A DNA stretch of 64,000 nucleotides. Origin: Linnemannia schmuckeri. Its lineage: Eukaryota > Mortierellomycota > Mortierellomycetes > Mortierellales > Mortierellaceae. Below the pieces are notes generated by a model. It was not told the DNA's origin and did not search any database. It was given only the letters and a program-made list of their open reading frames with translations. Shown here piece after piece: positions 24,428-35,825 of the stretch (position 1 is its first letter; the number at the start of each line of letters is the position of its first letter). The position numbers and the translations under genes were made by a program. The stretch is from positions 464,001-528,000 of the forward strand of contig JANATG010000011.1 of the NCBI GenBank assembly GCA_029449235.1, written 5' to 3'.

Positions 24428-24430
<3 letters not shown>

Positions 24431-24467
<37 letters not shown>

Positions 24468-24484
24468 AAAGAAAGAAAGAAAGA
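24431..24484. repeat. (AG)16 followed by (GAAA)n
   Basis: Sixteen AG units (24431-24462) running into GAAA units, in the 5' flank of the phosphatase gene. The sense strand reads (CT)n. Confidence 0.9.
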
Positions 24485-26861
24485 GGCGAGAAAAACAATA
24501 GGACGTTAAATGGATGTAGGGAAGAGAGAAGAGAATATGAAGGCGGTAATGAGTAGAAAAGAGGAAAGAAAGGATGGATGTGTATGTGTTTGTAATGATA
24601 CAAGACAAAAAGGAAAGAAAGAAAAAAGGGACCAAGCAAACCACAAGAGAAGAGGACGAAAAGACAAGACGATTGACTGGTTTGCATACGCACAAGAGGC
24701 TTAACAGAGTGAACCAATGATGGACGAATGTATACAAAGAGGTACCTTAACTTGGTGAAGTCAAGGAGTAGCAACAACGACGTCAACAACGACGTGAGGA
24801 AAGTGAAAAGAAAAGAGCGAAAGGAGGTCCGGACGCCCTCTCTTCAGCAATTGTTGATATTGTGCCTTCGGAATAAAAGAAAGAGTCGACTTGACCACGC
24901 TCATTCATCGTTTTGTCTCCCTTTCCCTCTCTTATTCGCCCGTCTTTCAATCCTGCTCTCAGTTTTCATACACATGCCTACATCCACGCATTCACATCCC
25001 AAGGAAGAAACAAACGCAAAGAAACAAAGATATGGCAGTCAAGGCCAGTGAACCTTTTGTCGCCAAAGGATCACCCAATTTGTCAAAGTCGTCTTGTCTC
25101 TCCGTTCATTTTCATTGTTAATAATGATTGTCGTCCAAAACACAGCACCCAACAACAGTTTCCACGAACCAAACTGAGGAGACAAAATGGCGAAAAGACA
25201 AAGAACTAAACTTGACAACCGGCAGGTAAAACATTCAAACTTGTTTTTGGCCGGCGTAAAACATGGATACAGCAACATCAGCAAAGGTACACCCCTGTCG
25301 GTAGCATGAAAAGGAAAGACAAGAACACAATGCGCGTGAGGCCAATGAAGGACTGTAAAACATCGCATTGTCCTCACAGGATTTTCTTCCTATTTACAGA
25401 ACGCCACTCAATTCTTCACAATGGCGAGGCATATCCGTCAGTTTTATTTTTACTTCGTTCTTGTAAAGATTTGCCCTGGCGCACGAGCAGGAATGTCCAT
25501 TAGGGAGGATGGAGAAAAGAAGAGAGTTGTGATAGATGGAAAGGGGGAACAGAATTGGTTGTTGCCTTGTGTTGCTCACAACACAATAGATTGAGGAGTT
25601 ACAGGGAAAAAGAGAGGGAGACAGGTCAGGTTCATGGTAAGGAAAAAATGCAGAAGGTAAACGATAGCCAGGGATGGAGGTCATCCTCACATGTCCTCCC
25701 GTGCCAGTGGATGCATTGGGCTTCTCGATTATGTCCTTCGCCCTCTTTGAACCTCTCTCCGTTTTGGCGCAAATCGTAGAAACGCATATATCCACCTCTT
25801 ACTTCCCGCAACTCATTTAATGAAACGGTAAAAAGTCTCTTTGGGCCTTGTCCTCCTCCATCTTCCTATTCTACTTCGATCATGTCAATAACAATAGCAA
25901 CAACAACAACAACATTCACATTGAAGTTGCATTATGAAGAGTGAAGAGTATACGGAATAAACAACACAAAAAGCATTGGACCATGAGAATTTGGTGACCC
26001 CGCCGGATAGATTCAACATCCTCTCGATGAAAAATAAAACAAAATTCAGAGGCAAAAACAAACAAACATGGGCCGGTCTTCCTCACTCCTCGACCTCCCC
26101 TTTCTCCTTATTTTGATAGCCTTACTGAAGTTAGTGTGTTTTTCTCTTTGCCAGCCCACCTCCCCCTTCGACCCCCCTTTGGTCCATTGGACCAATCACC
26201 CTCGTCGCTCTCCAATTCTTGTCTTTGCTTGTTTTTAAGTGTGTGTTTTTACGGCACATGTCCTTGACACCTTGTCCTGCCTGTCTCGCTCGCCTCGTCG
26301 TAACTCTCGATCTCATACATCAGAGTGGCCAATAGACCACAAAACCACTACCCTACACCGTCCATCCATTCGACATATTTTATTACGAGAACGATATGAA
26401 CGAATGGTCCGGCGTTCGTTTCTATTATCTGTTAGCCTGGGTTTTTCTTTTGGTTAGTTCAGGGTAGCATCGAATTGGGATGGCCCGAGTGCCCTAACAG
26501 ACAGCAATAGGGCAAGACGTGAGAGAGCTCCGTGCCCTTCTAATTTCCCTCGCTCTCTTTCTGCGATCGGGCCTACGGTTCGTTTAATAAGGGATCGTAC
26601 CTCCTGTGACATTTTGAAACCCCTACTGCCTTTCAACCTTTCTGTCCTGTCTCCTGCCCCGATCCTCATTTCTGCTTGTCTCACCGTCTTTCTTCTTCTG
26701 TATATGTTTTGCATGCTTGAGTTGACCATGAAAATATCGTCTTCCTTGTTCCAACTTGCCTACTTGCCTACTTGCCTGCCTTGCGAGCATGCAGAAACTC
26801 AAGCGCGCAGGCAAAGCGATGAACGAGGGAGAGGCAACGCCTCGATCGTTGTAGCTACATG

Positions 26862-26967
26862 TCACGTGCAGATAATATTGAGATTCGTGCCTGAAAATCT
26901 GAAAACTCGTCTTTCCTTGATCCCTGCCTGCTCTTTTTTTCGGACCCTACCTTTTCCTCACGTGCAG
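26862..26967. promoter_or_regulatory. two TCACGTGCAG sites 96 bases apart
   Basis: The same ten bases occur at 26862-26871 and 26958-26967 in the same orientation. CACGTG is a classic bHLH site. The pair sits in a gene-poor block, so the target is unclear. Confidence 0.35.
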
Positions 26968-28077
26968 CTAGCTTCTGAGCCAAATCAGGGCGTTGCATGC
27001 GACGGGCGGGCGGACAAACGATAGACAGGCGGATTGGGCGGTAGAAGGATAGACAGAGCGGACCCATCCATGACTGCTTTTCACCTCTTCCAGAACGCGC
27101 AATCTGACGCCATTTTTCTCCTACCATCTTTTTTTTTTCCTTGGTTGGTGGTTGGTTGGTTAAGAACAGCACCTTTCTCCTCAATCACACTCCTTTCCTT
27201 TGCTCCTTGAGCCAACCAATTGATCGACATGTCAATGTGCACTTTTTTTGTTCGGAAAAAGGGACGCCGAAAAAATGCCATGGCGTACAGTGGTGGTGTA
27301 CAGTAGGAGATCCTTATCATGCATTTCTTACCCACGGAACGCACTGCCGAACAACTAAAGTAGCTTTTTTTATAGCTAGGCGCCATTTTTTCTTTGCCCC
27401 CCCCCTTTCGACTCGATGACCCTATCACTTCCATGCGGTCTCTCATTCGTAAGAAAAAAAATCTTACAATTACTTGCGCATGTTCAGGGTCCTCATTTCT
27501 CTCTCTCACTTTTTTTTCTCACACACCATGTTTTTTTGCTCCGCAACCATATATGTGCATTATCTTTATGCTCCTACCATGCACTCTCAAAGACGCATCG
27601 TTTTCAATTGGCAGACATCGCAATAGACCAATACACATTTTTTGAATAATTTTTCTTTAATAATTAGATGAAGTATTTACAATGCAGTGAGGATGGGGTG
27701 ATTTTTTCTTTGCTCTAAAGTTTAAGGGTGAGGAAGAATGGTGCGAGCGAAGGTGTATGAGAGAGTGATGGTATAAAGTGGAAAGAGTGGGTTAGGATGA
27801 CTAGAAGTACAAGATCGCACATGGGAAAGGGTACGAAGAAGAATGTGGGGAGTGGTTTGTTTGTGTAATGAAAGAGGGATAACGAAAAAGATAAGGGAGA
27901 GAGAGTCTCAGCCATAGAAAGAAAAATGGTGTGATTTCTCAAAGAAAAGACCCAATCGATAATCACATCTCATTTTCCTATCACCCCCTAGCTAACTCAA
28001 TTGCTCGTGCGTCTTGGTAAGGGAGGACGAGACGATCGCGCAATCGGCAAACAAACAAAAAAGATTGGCTGCTGCCT

Positions 28078-29040
28078 CTATGCCTGGACGGCAGGAGCGG
28101 CGGCAGCGGTGGCGGCAGCCTCCTGGGCGGCAAGAAGAGCCTGCTTCTTCTTCTGAGTCGCCTGGAACTCAGCTCTCATCTTGAAGTAATCGACATGCAG
28201 TCCACACTCGGATTTCTGCTTGCCCTCCCAACGACCCGATCGCTCGTCATCCGGGTTGGACGCAGGCTTGGTCGAATGCCAGTCACCGATCGACCGGTAA
28301 CCCTGATCCAACAGGGCGTTGAAGGGAACCTGGTAGGCACGGAGGTAAGTCCAGACCTGTTGAAAGGACCAGGTCGCAAGGGGGTTCAACTTGAGCAGAC
28401 CCGTACCGGACTCAACCTCGAGAATGTCAAGGTGGGCACGATCGCCCTTCTGGGACCGACGACGACCAGAGATGACGGCTTGAGCTCCAAGCTCTTGGTA
28501 TGCGCGACGGCCGGGCTCGACCTTGACGAGGTAATCATATGAGAGGTCGTCAGTCTCCCAGAGCTGTTGACCATACTGGGCCTCGAAATCAGCGGTCGTC
28601 TCACAGTTGAGGGGCTTGTAGACCTTGAGGGGAATGTTGTAGTGATCCTGGACCTGTTGGGCCAGATCCAACGTCTCCTGGAAGTGATACAAGGTATCAA
28701 TGAAAATCAAAGGCACAGGGTGGCGTTGAGTGTTATAGCCGGACTTCTTAAAATGATGATCACCGTCGTCGCTCTCGTCCTCAGAGGCGGAGGAGGAGGC
28801 AGGGGTAGGGTGGACATTTGCGGCAGACTGGTTGTCGATATGAATACGGTTGATCATGTCGAGGATGACGAGGCCAGTGGGACCGAATGCTGTGGTTTGG
28901 ATGAGTCCGGGAAGGGAAATCATGGCCCATTCGATGATTTTCTCAGGTGAGAGCTTCTCGAGCTTGGCGTTGATGAATTTGAGGTGGGTGGGGGTGAAGA
29001 TGGTCGAAAAGGAGACCTGTGGGACTGTAGACTCTGGCAT
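28078..29040 (-). CDS. MET16: PAPS reductase (thioredoxin-dependent)
   Basis: Single exon, 320 residues. It reduces 3'-phosphoadenylyl sulfate to sulfite in sulfate assimilation, in the cytosol, using thioredoxin. Family marks: TTAFGPTGLVILDM (nucleotide-binding start), PLIFIDTLYHFQETLDLA, VKVEPGRRAYQELGAQAVISGRRRSQ-type PAPS-binding loops (residues about 173-196), LKLNPLATWSFQQVW and the catalytic ECGLH (Cys279). The CC/CC cysteine pairs of APS reductases that hold an iron-sulfur cluster are absent, which favours PAPS as substrate. A Ser/Asp/Glu/His-rich insert at about 72-102 and an Ala-rich tail make it longer than yeast Met16 (261). It is divergent from DAD2. Confidence 0.94.
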   Translation of the reverse strand: MPESTVPQVSFSTIFTPTHLKFINAKLEKLSPEKIIEWAMISLPGLIQTTAFGPTGLVILDMINRIHIDNQSAANVHPTPASSSASEDESDDGDHHFKKSGYNTQRHPVPLIFIDTLYHFQETLDLAQQVQDHYNIPLKVYKPLNCETTADFEAQYGQQLWETDDLSYDYLVKVEPGRRAYQELGAQAVISGRRRSQKGDRAHLDILEVESGTGLLKLNPLATWSFQQVWTYLRAYQVPFNALLDQGYRSIGDWHSTKPASNPDDERSGRWEGKQKSECGLHVDYFKMRAEFQATQKKKQALLAAQEAAATAAAAPAVQA

Positions 29041-29953
29041 TGTGATATATGTGTGTATGTGTGTATGTGTGTATGCGTGTGGTGGTGTTAGTGATAGTGT
29101 TAGTGTCGGTGTTGGTGAGTGGAGAGTGGAGAGTGGAGAGTGGAGAGTGGAGAGTGAAGAGTGTGGTAATGATAATGAGTGAAGGTATGAATGCGAGTGG
29201 GCAAAATGCAAATGAAAAATATTGAGTTCGGAAGAAGAGAGGAGAGAGTGTGGAGAGTGGAGAGTGATAAGAATGAAGAATGAAGAAAAGAAAGAAAAAA
29301 GAAGGGATCTCCGAAGGTTTATGTATGAAAAAAAGTACTCAAGGGTTTCTGACAAATCCGTTCCAGGAAACAAACGAACAAAACGAACGCGTAGTCGCTT
29401 CTAATCAATCGTCTCCCTTATCCATTGCGTTTGCTTGGTGATCAAGGATGGGATTGCCACGGCGGAGACAAACAAAACAATTACAAACGCACGCACAAAA
29501 AATAGGTTTGACTGAAGGCGAATTCGCCCTTGCCCCTTCTCCCTTCCTTCTTCCCGTGCGTCTGTGTGAGTGGTGTTCCTTGTAATAACTGTGCAACGAC
29601 GAAGGTGAGAGGAAGGAAGGGGACTGCTGATTAGGAGTGCTTTGCAGACTATCCCCCTCCATTGCGTCTTCTCTGGACGCGATGACACCACCGCAAATCT
29701 ACCTGTCCGTCCTTCTTCAGCGAATCAGATCACAACCCTTGACTCTTTTTCCTAGATGTGCATTAGTGTAGGGTTCGGACCTATTCTCAGTTACAGAGGG
29801 CTCAAATCCTTTTAAGAAGAAGATTGTAACGTGATTCTGCGTGGCTTTGCTCCTTCTCGTTCTCTTTTGGCTTGTCTAACGCCCTTCACGTCCTTGGAAT
29901 CGCCACGAAAAGTAAATCCTCACAACAAGAGACACAACTACAGTAACAGACCC
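29041..29953. other. divergent promoter of PAPS reductase and DAD2
   Basis: 913 bases between two ATGs facing away. The left third is pyrimidine-rich on the PAPS-reductase strand and includes a heptamer repeat. No CACGTG is present, although sulfur genes in yeast use that site. No gene seen. Confidence 0.65.
29117..29163. repeat. tandem GAGTGGA heptamer, about 6.7 copies
   Basis: Five perfect GAGTGGA units, one GAGTGAA and a partial copy, in the 5' flank of PAPS reductase. A related partial cluster lies near 29250-29268. Confidence 0.9.
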
Positions 29954-30632
29954 ATGTCCTCGACAGTACCGCCTCATCTCCTGCAGCGCATGCAAGAAAA
30001 GAAACAGGAGCTGGAACATCTGCTCGCACTCCGACAGCTCGCAAGTCATCTCCAGACGCACTTTGATGAACTCTCTGAGAAGTTTGATGGCCTCATGCAA
30101 GGCAACCAAGGTACGCCACGCAACCAACAACAAACAAGCACGACTTGCAAAACAAAATACCAGGAGTTGCTACCAGGAGGAAAGGAAAAACAAAAGGATC
30201 ATAGACTTCAGCCATCATCATATCTTGGAGCAATAAGGAAGACTCTTTTAATCTACAAACCAGAAGCTTCTTTATGGCGAAATATCTCACCACTGATGTT
30301 GCGTGCTCAACTACAATACCAACAAACAAAAAACTAATAGCGACATCGAACGTGCTCGAGAACTGGGCAGGTGTCTTCAGGACCATCGACCTGACAGGTA
30401 AGCAAACAAAGCAAAAAATGAATGAAAAGGCAGCAAAAGAACTTTTCCGAACTTTCCAAACCGACCATCTACCCTACCATATGTGTGAGTTTGTAAAGCA
30501 ATTATGCACACATAAATAACATGCCTCGGGGGCTGTGGCCTACTGTACAAAACTATAGAAAAATTCGCATTGCAGGACCAGGATCAACAGGAACAGGAAA
30601 AATCGTCGTTGGTCAGGATTCCAACAGCGTAA
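29954..30632 (+). CDS. DAD2: DASH complex subunit Dad2
   Basis: Three exons, 29954-30110, 30341-30397 and 30559-30632, join to 95 residues. Dad2 is part of the ten-subunit DASH/Dam1 ring that couples outer kinetochores to spindle microtubules. Residues 1-52 are a coiled coil starting HLLQRMQEKKQELEHLLALR and containing LQTHFDELSEKFDGL. Then comes the conserved NVLENWAGVFRTIDL (exon 2) and the C-terminal SSLVRIPTA, matching the family's LVRIP ending. The third exon's acceptor is set at CTATAG (30558): the nearer TTGCAG would shift the frame and lose LVRIP. The only ATG in frame is 29954. Length is normal for the family (about 100). Confidence 0.88.
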
Positions 30633-30989
30633 TGTAAACGTAGATAAGAAACAAAACACATAGGACGCGTCAATGACTGGCTAGCATATATACCCTTTCC
30701 CTTTCTCACACAACCTATGCATGGTGCAAGACCTACCCAAATGACGCTCTTCTCCTTCTACCATTATATCAAATTAAAACCAACGATCAAACCAAATGCG
30801 AGACTTATGATGTGCATGAAGAAAAAGCAGTATGTGTGACATGATTATTGGAACAGCGCAAAAAAAGGACAAATGAAAGGTAATAAACAGAGAAAGAAAC
30901 GAAAACTATGGAAAGCGAAAGAGAAATAGAAAAGAATGCTTGAAAGTAGGTGGGCGACATCATCTCAAGAGCAACTCCGTTTTCCTCCT
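30633..30989. other. convergent spacer DAD2 / HMG gene
   Basis: 357 bases between two stop codons. Contains a plus-strand AATAAA near 30882 that could end DAD2 transcripts. No gene. Confidence 0.6.
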
Positions 30990-32567
30990 TTAAGCTGTAG
31001 CCTGGGCATCGTAGGCAGCCTTCTCGATCTTGTAGGCCTCCATAGCAATGCGGTTCTTCTCGGTGTAGCGGGCCTTCTCGGCCTCGGGGAGGTTCTTCCA
31101 GGCTTCGGCAAAGGCCTGGGACTGCTCCTTGAGGTTCAAGTGGGCAAACTTGCCAGACTCGCGCAAGTCCTTGGCGTAGAGGAAGAAGTTGGAGAGAGGA
31201 CGCTTGGGTGCGTTAGGGTCCTTGAGCGAAGGAAGACCCTTCTTGCCAGACTCGCGCAACTGGGCGCGGCGCTGGTTCTCGAGCTTGTACTCGGCAGGGG
31301 TCATCTCCTCGAGACGGTCCTTGGTCTCCTGCTTGAAAGCCTCAAAGTTGGCGCGGTATCTCTCTTGGTAGGCCTATCATCATTCGTTAAAAAGAGTTGA
31401 AATGGTGAGCTTGGATGTTGCTATTGTTGATGTTGTTATCCATGACAAGTGCAGATTGGCATCCGCGTTGCCTCGCGTATCGTCATGAAACGTCCGAGAT
31501 ATATTGTTCATAGGGTGAGGTATCGAGTTATTTACCTGCTTCTCGGCAGGGCCAAGGTTCTTCCAGAGCTCAGCAGCAATGGCACCCTCGACGGTGGGGA
31601 CAACGGGCTTTCCGGAGGCCTTGACACGCTCCATGTGCTCGCGGAAGAACATGTTCCAGGAAGTACCGGGACGCTTGGGCATAGGAATAGCAGCGACTAA
31701 TAAGTTCAGCAAGGTAGACAAGGCAATAGGGTTAGCGAAAGCTGTATTGACAAACAGATAAGTGTTGATAACGCGTCGGTATCGTTGGCCAAGCTGGCCG
31801 CCATTTCACGACGCGTCCATGAGTTAGAGGACGTAAACAAGTTTTTGTATAAAAAAAAAAAAAAAAAAAAAGAGAACAATAGTGCAAAAAGGTAAACAAT
31901 AGGAACGCGCTCCTGTGGTCCCGAGTTGCGTTGTGTTTTTTATCTCCAGTCAAGAGAACGACGCCAAGGGAAAAGGTCTGTTAGCGAGCAGCTTTGGTGG
32001 TAGAGGTGGATAACATTTTCGTCATTGTTGGTGGCGCTGGGGCTCATGGCCACCTAAAAGGACATAAGAAAACAAACAACGCGACAACGAGATATCCAGG
32101 CCGGGATGTGCCAACCCTGGGAAGTAACAAGTCTGGACTCGGTGGTTCCGGGATACCCCTCAACGAAAAGTCCAAAGTGTTTGCCTTTTTTGACCTTGGG
32201 AAGGTGATGATCCGAACCCGGTTGATGTGTTTGTCACTATGTCACTGATCTCCTGCACCGGCGCCCTGGAGAGCACCACGTTTGTGTGAAAAAAAGAAAC
32301 AACAATAACCACGATAGCGACGGCCAGCACTCAGAAACGGAAAAGAAAAAAAATAGTGAAAAAGTTTTTTTTGATGGTGGGGATGATAGGATGATGAGGG
32401 AGGGGGTCAGAGGGAGTAGAGGGGAGTGTTGATGGATGTTGTTGTTTGACGCGGATCAGCGAGGGTCGAGGTGGACAGACGGGGTGAATAATAAATAATA
32501 TTATTTGCTTACTCTTCTTGGGCTTGATAGGCTTGGAAGCCTTTGTGGCCTTGGGTTCCTTGGGCAT
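30990..32567 (-). CDS. protein with two HMG boxes
   Basis: Three exons, 32567-32513, 31696-31536 and 31373-30990, give 199 residues. The first encodes a short Lys/Pro-rich arm (MPKEPKATKASKPIKPKK). Box A, about 24-90, includes MPKRPGTSWNMFFREHMERV and AAELWKNLGPAEKQAYQERY. Box B, about 124-192, includes NAPKRPLSNFFLYAKDLRES and FAEAWKNLPEAEKARYTEKN. Such proteins bend DNA in chromatin or, like Abf2/TFAM, package mitochondrial DNA. No clear mitochondrial presequence is encoded by this model, so a nuclear role is as likely. Intron 1 is 816 bases and could hide a further in-frame exon, since the phase on each side already matches. The gene is tail-to-tail with DAD2. Confidence 0.85.
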
Positions 32568-35500
32568 AGTGTAAGAGGTGTGTGTGAAAGAGGTGTAAGG
32601 GAAGAAAGGTGTGTAAGAGTGGTTGTCTCTCTTTTGTGTGTGCGAGAAGAGTGGGAGAGGGAGGTGGTGGGAGTGGGGAGTAAGGAAAAGAGAGAAGTGC
32701 AAAAAAGAAGGGGGGAGAAGGTCTTTGTATTGCGATGGCACGCCGAAAAAATTTCTTCGCTTCCTGCGGCTGGAGAAGGGGCAGAGGAAAAAAAGGCTCT
32801 CTTGTTGTGTTGTGTTATTGACCGATGTCTTGCGTCGACTGGTCCAGCCCAGTGCAGTCCACTCGAACAAAGGGGTCTGACTCCCCCTCTCACACACACA
32901 ATACACACGCACAACAAAATTTATCATACGTATCACGCCCTTGACTCTGGTCCACCGCCCCAGACTAGAAATTGCATTGCTCTCACGATTACTGAGCGGG
33001 CAATCAAATTAGTTGCTTTCATGCCATTTCAAACACACACGCACACACACACACATATACAACCATAAACACACTTTCCTACTCTACGTTAACCTGCACT
33101 TACTTCTTCGTTGCCTCTTACTCTATCATCCTTTCCTCCACTTCGCTCTTGCTTTTCCCTCCCGTTGCCTTATTTCATATCCCCATAAGGTGCTTCGTCA
33201 GCGCATGAAAAAATCAAGACGCCACACATAGGGGCTTGAATAAGGCAGAACGAATGAGTCATCACGTGATATGCACTAAAAATAGGCTCTCTTTAAGGCG
33301 CGGCTCACGCTTGGCGGCTAGGTATAGGGGATTATGAGCGATTTAAAGCATGATTGTGTGCTTGTGCTGCATTCTCCCCTAGCCTAATGTAAAACAGACG
33401 CGCAGGCATTCATAATACAGGGCGTAGAACAATAAGAAGAGGAGCGTACTCCAAAGGCACTCTATACCAGCAAGGCCTATGTGTGCCTTTGTGCATCCAT
33501 TTGTCCGCTTATGTGTGTCTGATGCAAGAGAAGGACGCGACGCGTTTTATGGGGTAATGATCAATCAGTTGATGCTATCCTTCCACCCCACCATGAATGG
33601 TGAAAAAAACCTACTTAACACACAACGAAGCCTTGGTCATCCAAAAAATGGCCATCGTTCATCACATACAACTGTCCCGAAATGTGTAGCCACCATCAAC
33701 ACCACGGTCACTAATCCTCTATTCGTCCGGTCCACTAAACTTCCTATCCACCAGCAGAGTAGTTGTTCGCTGAACGGAATCTCAATCTAACATACACAAC
33801 ATTCAACAACGACATCGAACACAAACATCGTACCATTGGTCTGTTTTTTCCCTTTCTCTTTCTCTTTCTCTTCTTCTTTTCCTCCGACTCTTCTGCTGGC
33901 GTGACAAAAGACGCGTATTCCAGTCGAAAGATAGTTTCTTTAGTGGATGTTATCGTCGAGGGAGTTGTATACCTCGTTTTTATGACCTTGGCATGTTATG
34001 CTTTTATTCCTGGAATCCCTAGAAATTGGGGCCAAATGATTACAGCGAGGACAGATCATGAAGTGATCCTTTTCTCTTTCTATCCGCAATGTCCTGTTGA
34101 ACGAATGCCTGCCGAGAAAAAAGAATAAAACGACCGCAACTATCCTTCCACTTGGTGACCGATACTCAACTCTCTTCGCCTCGTCGCTACAAACAACAAA
34201 CGACAACGACTTGCAACAAACAAACAACATTCAGATAAGAGCGACGTTCCTAACTCTCGCCCCTTTCACATTCGAACGTCTCGCTCACCTTTTCAACCCA
34301 CTCACAACAACCAATCACTTCACAAAACTTTTGTCCATCCTGCGCGTCAAGACTTTTATACCTTTCTTCTTTTCTTTTCTTTTCTTTTTTGGTCCTCGTG
34401 GCTCGTATCACCTCCTTTCTCAATCATTCCTCATCTGACGCGCTAAACAGCCCGCCACTGATACATTGCCTATCAACCTCAGTTCACCCCCTAAAAAGAA
34501 ATATTATCCCCGCCGCTTCATTCAGGTAACGAGCGAGCTAGCCTTTTTGATTTTGCCTTTGTTGGCAAAAAAAAAAAGACGATATGTGCCAATTTGCTCT
34601 GCCTACGGAAAGGAGAAAGTGAGAGAGAAAAAAATGAACAGTAACTCGGATAATGATCAAAAAGCCACTCCTTACAAAAAGACGAATGGACCCGTTTTCG
34701 CGTCTTTGTTTTCTCCTATCTCTTTTCATTCTATCCCACAATGTATCTCTGAGGGCTGGGAACTAAAATGAGTTCCCAGATAAAGAGGCTTGCGGTTAAG
34801 AGACAAGATACAAGAAACGAGAGTGGTTGTTGTTGGATGGATGCGAACCAAATTATGCACCTGTCAACTTCGAGATGACTACTAGCCATGTTCTTCCTTT
34901 CTCCTCTTTCCCTTTTTTATTCCTTGGAATCGTTCCATTACTTGAACATTGAAAATTACCGAGTGTGTGTGGAAAATGCAAGGCATAAGAAAGACAAAAA
35001 AGAATGGGTCCCTTCATCTTTGTACTGGGATTAGAAAATGAACGAACCGCGCCACATACTTTGGCGAATGGCGTTGGGGCTAACAAACAATGAAGAGACG
35101 AAGGGAATAAAAAGGAAGGTATTAGGGGAAGGAGCGACAAGGTGAAAGTGCAAGGGTGGCATTATTATTATAATGAGGCTGCGTGAAAAGAGCGAAGAGA
35201 AGCATTGAACTTGATCCAAAAATTCCGATGCAAACCTGCCAAGACCGACTTTGTGCTTCCTTCCTTCTCCTTTCCTTCCCTTCAATCCACATTCATATCC
35301 ACATCCACATTCATTCGTTTTTCTGCTTCCATCGAGTGATGGACAGACAGACGACGTCCTCCCTGTCCAATGTGTGCGTGTGGACCCTCTCCCCTTTTTG
35401 TCGCTCTCCGTCTCTCTTTCTCCCTCTCTCTCTCCGTCTCTCACTCACTCCTTTTTCACTGCCCTTCATCCGATCCAATGCAATTTCCCCACTACTCAAC

Positions 35501-35791
35501 CACACTGGGGACTTACGAAGTTCTTGTTCTTGCCTTGTGTCTGTCTTTTTCTCCATGTGCGATGGTGGCGGCATTCATTTCAGTCCTCTTCTTTTCTTCA
35601 GTACGAACCACTCATCCATTCACACACAGAGGGTGAGAAAAAATAAAGGGAGGCAGAGAGCTTCCTTTCCCTATATCTCACTCGCATTATCTTCCTGTGT
35701 GAATGGACTCTCGTGTCCAAACTTTTTTTTGTAACATTTACCCTGCCTGCATGTCTATTTGTGTTCACGTCCCTCTCATTGACGTACTTTA

Positions 35792-35825
<34 letters not shown>

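Larger units (their letters stand above)
23876..28077. other. 4.2-kb block without an identifiable gene
   Basis: The left part (to about 24650) is the CT-rich minus-strand leader of the phosphatase gene. The middle (24.7-27.6 kb) has mixed composition, T/A runs, two TCACGTGCAG copies and only short frames (longest 142 codons, no domain). At 27720-27900 the minus strand is again CT-rich, like a promoter, but no gene follows it to the left that I can recognise. A 91-codon minus frame (26454-26729) begins with an ATG but has no homology I know. Confidence 0.5.

Noticed and set aside
32200..32250. GTGATGA and CTGA resembling snoRNA C/D boxes in the HMG intron
   Set aside because: They are on the strand opposite to the host gene, only about 40 bases apart, with no closing stem.
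32100..32280. tRNA-like GGTTCCGGGAT / GATCCGAACC pieces
   Set aside because: No cloverleaf with acceptor, D and T arms could be drawn around them.
33940..34230. Minus-strand frame with CPRC (possible zinc-ribbon fragment)
   Set aside because: Only one Cys pair and no hydrophobic FFIP-type follow-up; the other strand is equally open.
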